A stretch of 64,000 nt of DNA, from NCBI RefSeq assembly GCF_900176205.1, contig NZ_LT859959.1, positions 7,057,001 to 7,121,000 of the forward strand, read 5' to 3'. The translations under genes were made by a program, and so were the position numbers. Numbering within the stretch: the stretch's first letter is position 1; every line of letters starts with the position of its first letter. The notes below the pieces were generated by a model that was given only the letters and a program-made list of their open reading frames with translations, did no database searches and was not told the DNA's origin. Positions 1 to 8,726 of this stretch are shown one piece after another. Source of the DNA: Bradyrhizobium sp. ORS 285 (GTDB taxonomy: Bacteria; Pseudomonadota; Alphaproteobacteria; Rhizobiales; Xanthobacteraceae).

Positions 1-287
1 CGCTGTTCACCTTCGGCATCAAGGGCGGCATGGAGGCCGGCAAGGCGTTCTACGACGCGCTCAAGCTGATCACGCGGCTGGTCAATATCGGCGATGCGAA
101 GTCTCTGGCCTGCCATCCGGCTTCGACCACGCACCGGCAGATGCCGCCCGATGATCAGCGCAAGGCCGGCGTGCTGCCCGAGGCGATCCGGCTGTCGATC
201 GGCATCGAGCACATCGCCGACATCATCGAGGATCTCGACCAGGCGCTGGCGCAGGCCTGTCCGCGTCAGCTGGATGCCGCGGAATAG
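1..287 (+). CDS. O-acyl-homoserine sulfhydrylase, C-terminal part
   Basis: This is the carboxy end of a PLP-dependent Cys/Met-metabolism enzyme of the homoserine sulfhydrylase type; the gene begins left of the window. About 95 residues are visible in frame from base 3. The stretch around '[13 protein letters not shown]' and the ending '[15 protein letters not shown]' are the conserved end of this family, where Ser and Thr residues help hold the substrate and the C-terminal helix closes the fold. Established role: sulfide plus an O-acylated homoserine gives homocysteine. The next gene, 12 bases downstream, is a MetA-type homoserine acyltransferase, so the pair plausibly makes and uses the same activated homoserine. 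The active-site lysine lies outside the window, so the exact family member (MetY or MetZ) cannot be decided. Confidence 0.85.
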   Translation, partial: LFTFGIKGGMEAGKAFYDALKLITRLVNIGDAKSLACHPASTTHRQMPPDDQRKAGVLPEAIRLSIGIEHIADIIEDLDQALAQACPRQLDAAE

Positions 288-299
288 AGCGCCCAGCCG

Positions 300-1277
300 A
301 TGACCCTGCTGTTCGACAGAGATCGCAGGATCACGAGCCCTGCCCTCGCGCCCACCGGCGGCGAGCGTCGCGTGCGTGATCCGATCGAGCTCACGATCGG
401 CCTCGTCAATAACATGCCGGACAGCGCCCTGAAGGCAACCGACGTCCAGATCGCGCGGCTGCTGCAGCAATCGGCGCCGTGGCACGTCCGCATCCGCCTG
501 CACTGCTTCTCGCTGCCGTCGATCGCACGCTCGCCTGTGGCCAGCAGCCACGTCGCCCAGACCTACACCGACATCGACCGGCTCGATGGCCTCGATATCG
601 ACGGACTGATCGTCACTGGAGCCGAGCCGATCGCAGCGCGGCTGCGCGACGAGCCTTACTGGCCGGACCTCACCGCCATCATCGACTGGGCCAAGACGAA
701 CACGAAGACGACGATCTGGTCCTGTCTCGCCGCGCATGCCGCGGTGCTGCATCTCGACAACGTCGAGCGGCAGCGGCTGGCTCACAAATGCTCCGGCGTT
801 TTCGACTGTGTGAAGGTGCGGGACGACTGGCTGACCCGCGGCATCGACACCCCGCTGCAGGTGCCGCACTCGCGCCTCAACGCCGTCAACGAGCCGCTGC
901 TGGCGGAGCGCGGCTACGACATCCTGACCCGGTCGGCCGAGATCGGCGTCGACATCTTTGCGCGGGAGATGCCGAGCCGCTTCGTGTTCTTCCAGGGCCA
1001 TCCCGAATATGACGCGCTGTCGCTGCAGCGTGAATACATGCGCGACATCGCGCGGTATCTCGCCGGGCAGCGCGACGACTATCCGCGGCTGCCGAAATCC
1101 TATTTCAGCGCCGAGACCGAGGCGGTGCTGAACGCGTTCGAGCTGCGCGCCAAGGCGCGGCGCGATCCGACCTTGGCGGCCGAGCTGCCCGGCCTCACGC
1201 TGCGCCAGGATCTCGCGGCCGGCCACGCGGCCAAGCTCCTGTTCAGGAACTGGATCGGCTATCTCGCCGACGGCTAA
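300..1277 (+). CDS. metA: Homoserine O-acyltransferase, MetA (HTS) family
   Basis: A 325-residue protein of the MetA/HTS family, which acylates homoserine in the cytoplasm as the first committed step of methionine synthesis. The catalytic Cys is in 'SCLAAHA' at residue 142, the same number as in the E. coli enzyme. The His and Glu of the triad are in 'GHPEYD' (about residues 234 and 236), and a 'PHSR' substrate segment sits near 190. The stretch after 'LIVTGAEP', which in the family helps set acetyl versus succinyl preference, differs from the usual sequence, so I do not name the acyl donor. It follows the sulfhydrylase gene by 12 bases and is probably co-transcribed. It converges on putA with a 12-base gap. 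Confidence 0.82.
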   Translation: MTLLFDRDRRITSPALAPTGGERRVRDPIELTIGLVNNMPDSALKATDVQIARLLQQSAPWHVRIRLHCFSLPSIARSPVASSHVAQTYTDIDRLDGLDIDGLIVTGAEPIAARLRDEPYWPDLTAIIDWAKTNTKTTIWSCLAAHAAVLHLDNVERQRLAHKCSGVFDCVKVRDDWLTRGIDTPLQVPHSRLNAVNEPLLAERGYDILTRSAEIGVDIFAREMPSRFVFFQGHPEYDALSLQREYMRDIARYLAGQRDDYPRLPKSYFSAETEAVLNAFELRAKARRDPTLAAELPGLTLRQDLAAGHAAKLLFRNWIGYLADG

Positions 1278-1289
1278 TGCCATAGCGGA

Positions 1290-4200
1290 TCATCCTTTCT
1301 CGCCCAGCGAGGCCAGCGCGGCATTGCCGCCCGCAGCTGCGGTGTTGATCGTCAGCGTCTGCTCGGTCGCGAAGCGTGCGAGATAATGCGGCCCGCCGGC
1401 CTTTGGCCCCGTGCCTGACAGCCCGCAGCCGCCGAACGGCTGCACGCCGACGACGGCGCCGATCATGTTGCGGTTGACGTAGATGTTGCCGATCGGCAGC
1501 TGACCAACGCGATCGGCGAGCTGGCTGATGCGCGAATGCAGGCCGAAGGTCAGGCCATACCCGGAGGCGGCGATCGCCCGCAGCGTGCGCTCGAGATCCT
1601 CGCCGCGATAGCGCACCACATGCAGGACGGGGCCAAACACCTCCTGCTCCAACTCCTCAGGCCGCAGCAGCTCGAACACATGCGGCGCCACGAAGCAGCC
1701 GGTGTCCGGCGAAGATCCTGCGTAGTGCACGCGAGCGCTCATCTTCATGCGCGCGATGTGCTGATCGAGCCGCGCCTTGGCCTCCGCGTCGATCACCGGG
1801 CCGATATGGGTCGACACATCGCGGGGATCGCCGATCCGCAGCTCACGCGCCGCGCCCGCAATCATCGCAATGATGTCGTCGGCGACATCATCCTGCACGC
1901 ACAACAGACGCAGCGCCGAGCAGCGCTGGCCGGCCGAGCGGAACGCCGAGGTCACGACGTCGTCGGTGACCTGCTCAGCCAGCGCCGTCGAATCGACCAG
2001 CATCGCATTGATGCCGCCGGTCTCGGCGATCAGCGGCAGGATCGGCCCCTTCCGGTTCGCGAGCGCGATGTTGATCGCACGCGCGGTGTCATAGGAGCCG
2101 GTGAAGACGACACCAGCGATCGCCGGGTGATCGACTAAGCGAGCGCCGATGGCGCCATCGCCTGGAACGAGCTGCAGCGCCGAGGCTGCGATGCCTGCCT
2201 CATGCAGCAGCCGCACCGTTTCGGCTGCAATTAGCGGCGTCTGCTCAGCAGGCTTGGCGACGACGGCATTGCCGGCCATCAACGCCGCCGCGATCTGCCC
2301 GATGAAGATGGCAAACGGGAAATTCCAAGGTGAGATCGCGACGAAGACGCCTCGCGGCCGCAGCCGCAAGGCATTCGACTCGCCAGTCGGCCCGGGCAGG
2401 CCGAGCTCGACACCGAACAGGGCTTCGCCTTCGGCGGCGTAGTAGCGGCAGAAGTCCACGGCCTCGCGGATCTCGGCGATGGCATCGTCGAGGGTCTTGC
2501 CGGCCTCGATGGCCAGAAGATGAATGAGACGCGCTCGGCGCTGCTCGATCATGTCAGCCGCGCGCCGCAACGCCTTGGCGCGTTGTGCGGCGGTGGTCAT
2601 GCCCCAGGACGTCAAGCCTCCGACCGCCGCCGCAACCGCGCGTTCGACCACCGCCGCATCGGCTTCGATCACTGTGCCGGCGATCACGCCCGGATTGAAC
2701 GGGCTCGTGAGCTGGCGCGACGTGCCGTCTCGGGCGACGCCGTCAATGATGGGCGAGGCCGCGGCCGGAGCGGCGCCAGCTCCCGCGATCTCGGCGCGCA
2801 AGGCATTCAGCGAGGCGTGATGCCCGAGCTCGATGCCCTGCGAGTTGCGACGCGTCGGGCCGTAGAGATCGCGCGGCCGCACGATGTGCGGATGACGCGC
2901 GGCTTCCGGCTTGCCGACGATCTCGGCCTCGCTCGTCACCAATTGCTCGACCGGGATATTGGGATCAGCCGCGACCGACACGAACGACGAGTTCGCGCCG
3001 TTCTCGAGCAGGCGGCGGACGAGATAGGCCAGGAGATCACGATGCTGCCCGACCGGCGCATAGGTCCGGCAGGCGATGTCGGGATGCAGCTCGCGCAAGC
3101 TCGCATACAGCGGGTCGCCCATGCCGTGCAGACGCTGGAACTCGTAGCCGCCGCTGCCGCGGGCCTCATGCACGATGTGGGCGACCGTCAGCGCGTTGTG
3201 GGTCGCGAATTGCGGGAAGATGCGGCTGCGCTGCGCCAGTAGCTGGCGCGCGCAGGCGAGGTAGTTCAGGTCGGTCATCGCCTTGCGCGTGAACACCGGA
3301 TAGTCGTCGAGCCCGCGCTCCTGCGCGCGCTTGATCTCGGTGTCCCAATAGGCGCCCTTGACCAGCCGGACCATGAAGCGGCGATCATGCTTTGCTGCAA
3401 GATCCGCGATGAAGGCGATGACCTTCTCCGCGCGCTTCTGATAGGCCTGGATCGCAAGACCGAAGCCCTCCCAACCTGCGAGAGCAGGATCAGCCACGAC
3501 GCGCGCGATCACGGCCATTGATAGATCGAGCCGATCGGCCTCCTCGGCATCGACGGTGAAGTTCAGGTCGTACGACTTGGCCTGCCTCGCGAGATCGATG
3601 ACCACCGGCACCAGCTCGCGCAGCACGCGGTCGCGGCTGATCTCCTCGTAGCGCGGATGCAACGCCGACAGCTTGACCGAGATGCCCGGACGCTCCAGCA
3701 ACGCCGCGTTGCCGGCGGCACGCCCGATCGCAGCGATCGCCGCCGCATAGGACTGCCGGTAGCGCGCGGCATCATTGGCGGTGCGGGCGCCTTCGCCCAG
3801 CATGTCGAAGGAGTAGCGGAACAGCCGGCCGGTGCCGGAATTGGCGCGGTCGAGCGCCTGGGCGATGGTCTCGCCGAGCACGAAATGGCTGCCGAGCAGC
3901 TTCATCGCCTGCCGCGCGGCGGTGCGCACCGTCGGCAATCCCAGGCGGCGCGCGAGGCCGGCGACCACGCTCTCCGGCGTCTCGCCCGGTGCGATCACGC
4001 GCGCGGCGAGGCCGAGCGCCCAGGCGGAGGCGGTGACCAGAGGCGTGTGCGACTTGACCTCGTGATGCAGGAAGTCGCTGCGGCCGAGCTTGTCCTCGAT
4101 CAGCCGATCGGCGGTGTCGTCGCCGGGCACCCGCAGCAGCGCCTCGGCGAGGACCATCAGGGCGAGGCCCTCATTGGTGGACAGCGAATATTCCTGCAGG

Positions 4201-4385
4201 AAGTCGTCGATGCCGCCGAAGCGCGAGGCCTTGGCGCGGAGGCCCTCGATCAGCCGCCGCGCGGTGGCCTTGACGGCAGGTAGGTCGGCGCCGTCCTGGG
4301 CGCGCAGCAGGCGGTCGGCGATTGCGACATCGTCCTCGGCATAAGCAGGTGAGAAGACCGTTTCGGCAGGCTGCGCGTTGGTCAT
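1290..4385 (-). CDS. putA: Bifunctional proline dehydrogenase / P5C dehydrogenase PutA
   Basis: A 1031-residue bifunctional enzyme that oxidises proline to pyrroline-5-carboxylate (FAD domain) and then to glutamate (NAD-dependent aldehyde dehydrogenase domain) with channelling. The N-terminal half carries an alpha-helical arm, then the proline dehydrogenase barrel with 'DMLGEGART' near 190-200 and 'VKGAYWDTEIK' near 340. The C-terminal half carries the aldehyde dehydrogenase signatures 'ETGG' and the catalytic Cys in 'SAGQRCSALR'. There is no ribbon-helix-helix DNA-binding segment at the N-terminus, so this is the minimal type known from Bradyrhizobium, not the self-repressing enterobacterial type. 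A 104-base gap separates its start from the divergent DUF763 gene and must hold both promoters. No adjacent proline regulator is seen. Confidence 0.95.
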   Translation of the reverse strand: MTNAQPAETVFSPAYAEDDVAIADRLLRAQDGADLPAVKATARRLIEGLRAKASRFGGIDDFLQEYSLSTNEGLALMVLAEALLRVPGDDTADRLIEDKLGRSDFLHHEVKSHTPLVTASAWALGLAARVIAPGETPESVVAGLARRLGLPTVRTAARQAMKLLGSHFVLGETIAQALDRANSGTGRLFRYSFDMLGEGARTANDAARYRQSYAAAIAAIGRAAGNAALLERPGISVKLSALHPRYEEISRDRVLRELVPVVIDLARQAKSYDLNFTVDAEEADRLDLSMAVIARVVADPALAGWEGFGLAIQAYQKRAEKVIAFIADLAAKHDRRFMVRLVKGAYWDTEIKRAQERGLDDYPVFTRKAMTDLNYLACARQLLAQRSRIFPQFATHNALTVAHIVHEARGSGGYEFQRLHGMGDPLYASLRELHPDIACRTYAPVGQHRDLLAYLVRRLLENGANSSFVSVAADPNIPVEQLVTSEAEIVGKPEAARHPHIVRPRDLYGPTRRNSQGIELGHHASLNALRAEIAGAGAAPAAASPIIDGVARDGTSRQLTSPFNPGVIAGTVIEADAAVVERAVAAAVGGLTSWGMTTAAQRAKALRRAADMIEQRRARLIHLLAIEAGKTLDDAIAEIREAVDFCRYYAAEGEALFGVELGLPGPTGESNALRLRPRGVFVAISPWNFPFAIFIGQIAAALMAGNAVVAKPAEQTPLIAAETVRLLHEAGIAASALQLVPGDGAIGARLVDHPAIAGVVFTGSYDTARAINIALANRKGPILPLIAETGGINAMLVDSTALAEQVTDDVVTSAFRSAGQRCSALRLLCVQDDVADDIIAMIAGAARELRIGDPRDVSTHIGPVIDAEAKARLDQHIARMKMSARVHYAGSSPDTGCFVAPHVFELLRPEELEQEVFGPVLHVVRYRGEDLERTLRAIAASGYGLTFGLHSRISQLADRVGQLPIGNIYVNRNMIGAVVGVQPFGGCGLSGTGPKAGGPHYLARFATEQTLTINTAAAGGNAALASLGEKG

Positions 4386-4489
4386 CCGGTGTCGTGCTCC
4401 GCGGCAATGCGCCTGCGGTCAAACTTTGTGATCCACCGCTGCACGCCGTCTGATACATTGGCGCGGCAGTTCCCCAGCGCAAGGATTCC

Positions 4490-5737
4490 ATGGCCCGTCG
4501 CACCGGCAGCGCCGATCTCCCGCTCCATTCCGGGCGCGTACCGGCCTGGCTGGGCCTGCGCATGTCCGCGCTCGGCGCGATCATCACGCAGGCGATCGTG
4601 CATCATTACGGCCGCGACGAATTCCTGGCGCGGCTGTCGCATCCGTTCTGGTTCCAGTCGTTCGGCGCCGTGATGGGGATGGACTGGCATTCCTCGGGCA
4701 TCACCACCAGCGTGATCGGCGCCCTGAAGCGCGGACTGAAGCCGCTCTCGGCTGAGCTCGGCATCTATGTCTGTGGCGGCCGCGGCGAGCATTCGCGCAA
4801 GACGCCCGACGAGCTGCGTCTGCTCAGCGACCGGCTCGGTCTCGACGGCGAGGGATTGGTGCGCACCAGCAAGCTGGTCGCCAAGGTCGACAGCGCCGCC
4901 GTGCAGGACGGCTTCGACCTCTATCTGCATGGCTTCTTCGTCACCGCCGACGGCAAATGGACCGTCGTGCAGCAGGGCATGAATGGCGAGGCGCGCCAGG
5001 CCCGCCGCTACCACTGGCACTCGCCCGACATTGCCGACTTCGTCGACGCGCCGCATAGCGCGATCGATGGCCCGGCGCAGGGCGAGATCGTCAATCTCAC
5101 CGACAAGCGCGCGGCGCCGTCGCGCAACGCGCAGCTCGAGCTCCTCACCGAACTCGGCCCCGACCGTGTCGTCACCGAGTTCGAGCGGCTGAGCACGCCT
5201 GCGCCGATGCACGCGCAAGCGATGCTGCCGCATCTCGTCATGCCGGACCATCACGACGTCAGGCCGAAGGACGTGTTCGCCCGGCGGCTGCACGGCACGC
5301 TGGCGGCCGCCGCCGAGCGCGGGCCGGTCGATTTCCCCGAATTGCTGCTCACGCCGGGCGTCGGCGCCCGCACGGTGCGCTCGCTCGCGATGGTCGCCGA
5401 GGTCGTGCATGGCGCGCCGTATCGCTTCACCGATCCCGCGCGGTTCTCGCTGGCGCATGGCGGCAAGGATCGGCATCCCTATCCCGTGCCGATCAAGGTC
5501 TATGACGACACCATCCGCGTGCTGAAGTCGGCGGTCGGCAACGCCAAGCTCGGCCGCGACGAGGCGATGGCGGCGCTGAAGCGGCTCGACGATCAGGCGC
5601 GGCGGTTGGAGCGCTCCGCCACCGGTCCCTCGCTCGATGCCTTCATCGCCACCGAGCGCGCCGCCTCGCCCGAGCTCGACGGCCGCTCGGTGTTCGGCTG
5701 GGAGCGCGACCTCATCCAGCGCACCGGCGAGGCGTGA
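4490..5737 (+). CDS. DUF763 domain protein
   Basis: A 415-residue protein of the DUF763 family, whose biochemical function is not established. The N-terminus 'RRTGSADLPLHSGRVPAWL' and the motif 'FWFQSFGAVMGMDWHSSG' are family hallmarks, followed by 'CGGRGEHSRKTP' and a C-terminal part with 'LLTPGVGARTVRSLAMVAEVVHG', which looks like a helix-hairpin-helix or glycosylase-like segment and suggests nucleic-acid contact. The start ATG has an AAGGA ribosome site a few bases upstream. The stop is followed after 4 bases by a NUDIX hydrolase, so the two are translationally close and likely one operon. That pairing fits a role in nucleotide or nucleic-acid housekeeping, which is inference. Confidence 0.85.
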   Translation: MARRTGSADLPLHSGRVPAWLGLRMSALGAIITQAIVHHYGRDEFLARLSHPFWFQSFGAVMGMDWHSSGITTSVIGALKRGLKPLSAELGIYVCGGRGEHSRKTPDELRLLSDRLGLDGEGLVRTSKLVAKVDSAAVQDGFDLYLHGFFVTADGKWTVVQQGMNGEARQARRYHWHSPDIADFVDAPHSAIDGPAQGEIVNLTDKRAAPSRNAQLELLTELGPDRVVTEFERLSTPAPMHAQAMLPHLVMPDHHDVRPKDVFARRLHGTLAAAAERGPVDFPELLLTPGVGARTVRSLAMVAEVVHGAPYRFTDPARFSLAHGGKDRHPYPVPIKVYDDTIRVLKSAVGNAKLGRDEAMAALKRLDDQARRLERSATGPSLDAFIATERAASPELDGRSVFGWERDLIQRTGEA

Positions 5738-5741
5738 GAGC

Positions 5742-6203
5742 ATGCCAGCGCGCAGCGCGGGCGTGCTCGCCTTCCGCCGTCGTGGCGGCACGCTCGAGGT
5801 GCTGCTGGTGCATCCGGGCGGACCATTCTGGCGCAACAAGGATGCCGGCGCGTGGTCGATCCCGAAGGGCGAGTTCGGCACTGGTGAGAGCGCCGAGGCG
5901 GTCGCGCGGCGCGAATTCGCCGAGGAGCTCGGGACCGTACTGATCGCGCCGCTGATCCCGCTCGGCGAGATCAAGCAGCGCGGCGGCAAGGTGGTCGAGG
6001 CCTTTGCCGCCGAGACCGATCTCGATGCCGACGCCATCGTCAGCAACACCTTCGAGCTCGAATGGCCGCCGCGCAGCGGCCGCATCCAGCGCTTTCCCGA
6101 GGTCGACCGCGCTGCGTGGTTCGATCTGACCGAGGCGCGTGCCCGCATCAATTCGGCGCAGGCGGCGCTACTCGATCGGCTCGTGGAGATGAGCGGAGGG
6201 TGA
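5742..6203 (+). CDS. NUDIX hydrolase
   Basis: A 153-residue NUDIX-fold phosphohydrolase. The NUDIX box is intact in the segment beginning 'GEFGTGESAEA' and ending 'REFAEELG', giving the G-x5-E-x7-R-E-x2-E-E-x-G pattern that binds the catalytic divalent metal. The protein opens with 'SAGVLAFRRRGG', typical of the family's first strand. Longer upstream starts exist in frame, but the ATG at 5742 lies 4 bases after the DUF763 stop and gives the family's usual length. The substrate cannot be read from sequence; related proteins act on nucleoside polyphosphates or damaged nucleotides. It is convergent with the chemoreceptor gene downstream. Confidence 0.9.
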   Translation: MPARSAGVLAFRRRGGTLEVLLVHPGGPFWRNKDAGAWSIPKGEFGTGESAEAVARREFAEELGTVLIAPLIPLGEIKQRGGKVVEAFAAETDLDADAIVSNTFELEWPPRSGRIQRFPEVDRAAWFDLTEARARINSAQAALLDRLVEMSGG

Positions 6204-6225
6204 GCCTTCACCATCCGCTGTCTCA

Positions 6226-7923
6226 TCAGGCCGCGCGGACGTTGCCGAGGAAGCGTCCGGTCTGGCTCTTCAGCTGATCCGACTGGCTGCCGAGCTGGGC
6301 CGCCGCACTCAAGACCTGCGCCGCCGCCGCGCCGACCTGCCCCGAGGCCTCGCGCACGCCGACGATGTGCTGCATGACGCCCTGCGTGCCCTGCGCCGCC
6401 TGCTGCACGCTGCGGGCGATCTCCTTGGTGGCCACGCCCTGCTCCTCGACCGCCGCGGCGATGGTCTCGGTGATCTCGTTCATCTGGCCGATCGTGGTGC
6501 CGATCTCGCGGATCGCGGTGACGGTCGAGGTGGTCGCGTCGCGGATCGCCTCGATCTGGCTGGTGATCTCCTCGGTCGCCTTGGCGGTCTGCGCCGACAG
6601 CGCCTTGACCTCATTGGCGACGACCGCGAAGCCCTTGCCCGCTTCGCCCGCTCGCGCCGATTCGATGGTGGCGTTCAGCGCCAGCAGATTGGTCTGGCCG
6701 GCGATGGTCTGGATCAGCGCCATCACCTCGCCGATCTTCTGCGAGGCGTGCACCAGCCGCGTGACCATGGATTCGGTCCGGGTCGCCTGCTCCACCGCGT
6801 TCTGCGCGATCGACGACGACTGCGTGACCTGCTTGGCGATCTCCTGGATCGACGACGACAGTTGCTCGGCCGAGGCCGACACGGTCTGCACGTTCTTGGC
6901 GGTCTGCTCGGCGGCCGCGGCGACCTTCGCGCTCTGGTCTGACGTGCCGGAGACGATGCTCGACATCGATTGCGCCGAGGTCTGCAGCTCGCCGGCGGCG
7001 CTCGCCGTGGTCTGGATCACGCCGCCGATCGAGCGTTCGAACTCGTCGGCGATCCGCACCAGCACCGCCCGCCGCTCCTCGGCGGACTGCTGCTTGGCCT
7101 GCTCCTGCTCGGCCCTGATGCGCTCGCTCTCGGCGAGATGGTCCTTGAGGATCTGCAGGCTGCGCGCCATGCGGCCGATCTCGTTGCGCCGATCGGTGAA
7201 CGGCACCTCGAAGCCGAGATGGCCCTTGGTCAGCTCGTCCATCACGGCGCAGGTCTGATCGAGCGGAACGACGACGCTGCGTCCGAGCCAGAAGGCCGTG
7301 ATCGCGGCGATCAGCAGCCCGGCAAGGGCGCCGAGGCCGGCCCACAGCGCGCGTTGATAGACGACTGCATCGATGTCGTCGACATAGGCGCCGGCCTGGA
7401 TCGCCAGCATCTTGTCGCCGCTGCCATAGGCGCCGACATAGGACATCTTGGGCAGCTCTTCCTTTCCGCCGGCCCGCGGCACCTGATACTCGACGAAGCC
7501 GCCGCCGGCACGCGCCGCGCGCACGATGTCCTGGATCAGATATTTCTTGGTCGAATCCTGGTAGTCCCAGCGATTGACGTTGATGTATTTCGGGTTGGCA
7601 TGGACATAGGTGACGCCCGCGTCGGACGAACCGGTGCCATAGATGCCGAGATAGTCGTTATAGGCCCCCCAGCGCATCGCGCCGATCGCGGCGAAGGCCT
7701 GCTGACGCGCCTGATCCGCCGGGACTTTTCCAGCGGCGGCCGCGGCGTCATAATAGCTCAGAATCTTGACGGCGGAGTCCACGAGGTTGCGGACCATGGT
7801 CTGCCGCTCCTCGATGACGGTTCCACGCAGCATCAGGATCTGCATGGCGGAGACGGCGAACAGAGCGATCGACATCACGGCAATGATCGCCGCGAGACGC
7901 TGATAGACGGTCAGGTGTCGCAT
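6226..7923 (-). CDS. Methyl-accepting chemotaxis protein with Cache sensor
   Basis: A 565-residue inner-membrane chemoreceptor. Residues about 10-32 form the first membrane segment. A periplasmic single-Cache type domain follows (aromatic segment '[18 protein letters not shown]' near 90-105, '[18 protein letters not shown]' near 140). A second membrane segment lies near 190-212, then a HAMP domain, and then the long cytoplasmic signalling coiled coil with the hairpin tip '[18 protein letters not shown]' (near 415-430). Established role: ligand binding in the periplasm controls CheA kinase activity. The ligand is unknown; this Cache type often senses small organic acids. It is the last gene before a gene-free region of about 800 bases, which must contain its promoter. 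Confidence 0.93.
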   Translation of the reverse strand: MRHLTVYQRLAAIIAVMSIALFAVSAMQILMLRGTVIEERQTMVRNLVDSAVKILSYYDAAAAAGKVPADQARQQAFAAIGAMRWGAYNDYLGIYGTGSSDAGVTYVHANPKYINVNRWDYQDSTKKYLIQDIVRAARAGGGFVEYQVPRAGGKEELPKMSYVGAYGSGDKMLAIQAGAYVDDIDAVVYQRALWAGLGALAGLLIAAITAFWLGRSVVVPLDQTCAVMDELTKGHLGFEVPFTDRRNEIGRMARSLQILKDHLAESERIRAEQEQAKQQSAEERRAVLVRIADEFERSIGGVIQTTASAAGELQTSAQSMSSIVSGTSDQSAKVAAAAEQTAKNVQTVSASAEQLSSSIQEIAKQVTQSSSIAQNAVEQATRTESMVTRLVHASQKIGEVMALIQTIAGQTNLLALNATIESARAGEAGKGFAVVANEVKALSAQTAKATEEITSQIEAIRDATTSTVTAIREIGTTIGQMNEITETIAAAVEEQGVATKEIARSVQQAAQGTQGVMQHIVGVREASGQVGAAAAQVLSAAAQLGSQSDQLKSQTGRFLGNVRAA

Positions 7924-8011
7924 TTTCCGGTTCTCGTTGCATGGGCTGTATGCACGATACCAAGCTCACATTAATGGTTTGCTATCCGTGCGCCTGCGCG
8001 CCGATGAACTA

Positions 8012-8037
8012 ATTAGTCTTTAGCAGCAGAGACTAAT
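8012..8037. repeat. Perfect 8-bp inverted repeat upstream of the chemoreceptor
   Basis: ATTAGTCT at 8012-8019 is mirrored exactly by AGACTAAT at 8030-8037, with a 10-base spacer. It lies about 90-115 bases upstream of the chemoreceptor start on the promoter side. It could be an operator for a dimeric regulator or a weak hairpin; the sequence cannot separate these. Confidence 0.5.
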
Positions 8038-8243
8038 CCCATTGCGCGAACCGAATCACGAACGCAACCACCTGATGCTCTCTCGTTCGTCTCGGAAGCT
8101 AACCTGCAAGACCCTCGCGGCGGCAGGCCCCGTCCGACGCTTGTCCCACGGATCCAGGATCTTGCGACGCGCAGAGCGCCCAAGCTTTGTGCAACGAAGC
8201 CCTCATCTCATCGAGGGCGCAGGGAAGACCAGGCCTCGGCTGA

Positions 8244-8285
8244 TTCCTGCGGCCCCCGTGCGAAAAGGAATGCACGGGGCAGGAA
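8244..8285. repeat. Nested hairpin in intergenic region
   Basis: CCCCGTGC (8254-8261) pairs exactly with GCACGGGG (8272-8279), and outside it TTCCTG (8244-8249) pairs with CAGGAA (8280-8285). No run of T follows on either side, so it is not a standard terminator. It is probably part of a dispersed intergenic repeat or a structured RNA element. Confidence 0.5.
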
Positions 8286-8726
8286 CCACAGGTTCAGCCA
8301 GCGCGACCCGGCCTTCCCTGCGCGATGGTGTTACGGCTGCTTCGCACTCTCCCCGGGGACCGGCGTTCTTGCCCCCGTTTGCAGCACCGCGCGGAACGCA
8401 CGTTGCGCAGACATCAGCTTCGGGATGCCAGGACCATGCGACTTGACCGTCCGTGCCGGCGCCGCTCGTCAGTCGGCGCCTGCCCGTCCATCGCATCCTG
8501 CCTCAACGCTCCTGACGATGCGCAGCGCCCCTCGTCGATGAAGCCGGACCGGGACAATCAACCACAAATTCCGATAAAACGAAAGCGGAAAGTTTGCGCT
8601 GCCCCGTGCGGATGTGCCGATGCCCTTGACGCCGCTTGCAAACTTCGTTGTCCGGCGCAGGGCGACGGCGCGCATCAGCGCTCGCCGGTCGTATGCGCGC
8701 CCTGCGCGGCGGGCGACTCAGCGGCG

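Larger units (their letters stand above)
7924..8726. other. Gene-free region with structured repeats
   Basis: About 800 bases with no convincing gene. ORFs on both strands have no recognisable domain. The region holds the upstream sequence of the chemoreceptor, an 8-base inverted repeat (8012-8037) and a strong nested hairpin (8244-8285). Around 8220-8540 it resembles, from memory only, dispersed intergenic repeats common in Bradyrhizobium chromosomes. Confidence 0.5.

Noticed and set aside
4382..6226. 614-residue minus-strand frame opposite DUF763 and NUDIX genes
   Set aside because: Shadow frame; the plus-strand products have clear family motifs.
8042..8446. 134-residue plus-strand frame in the gene-free region
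   Set aside because: Crosses the nested hairpin, no domain, no ribosome site.
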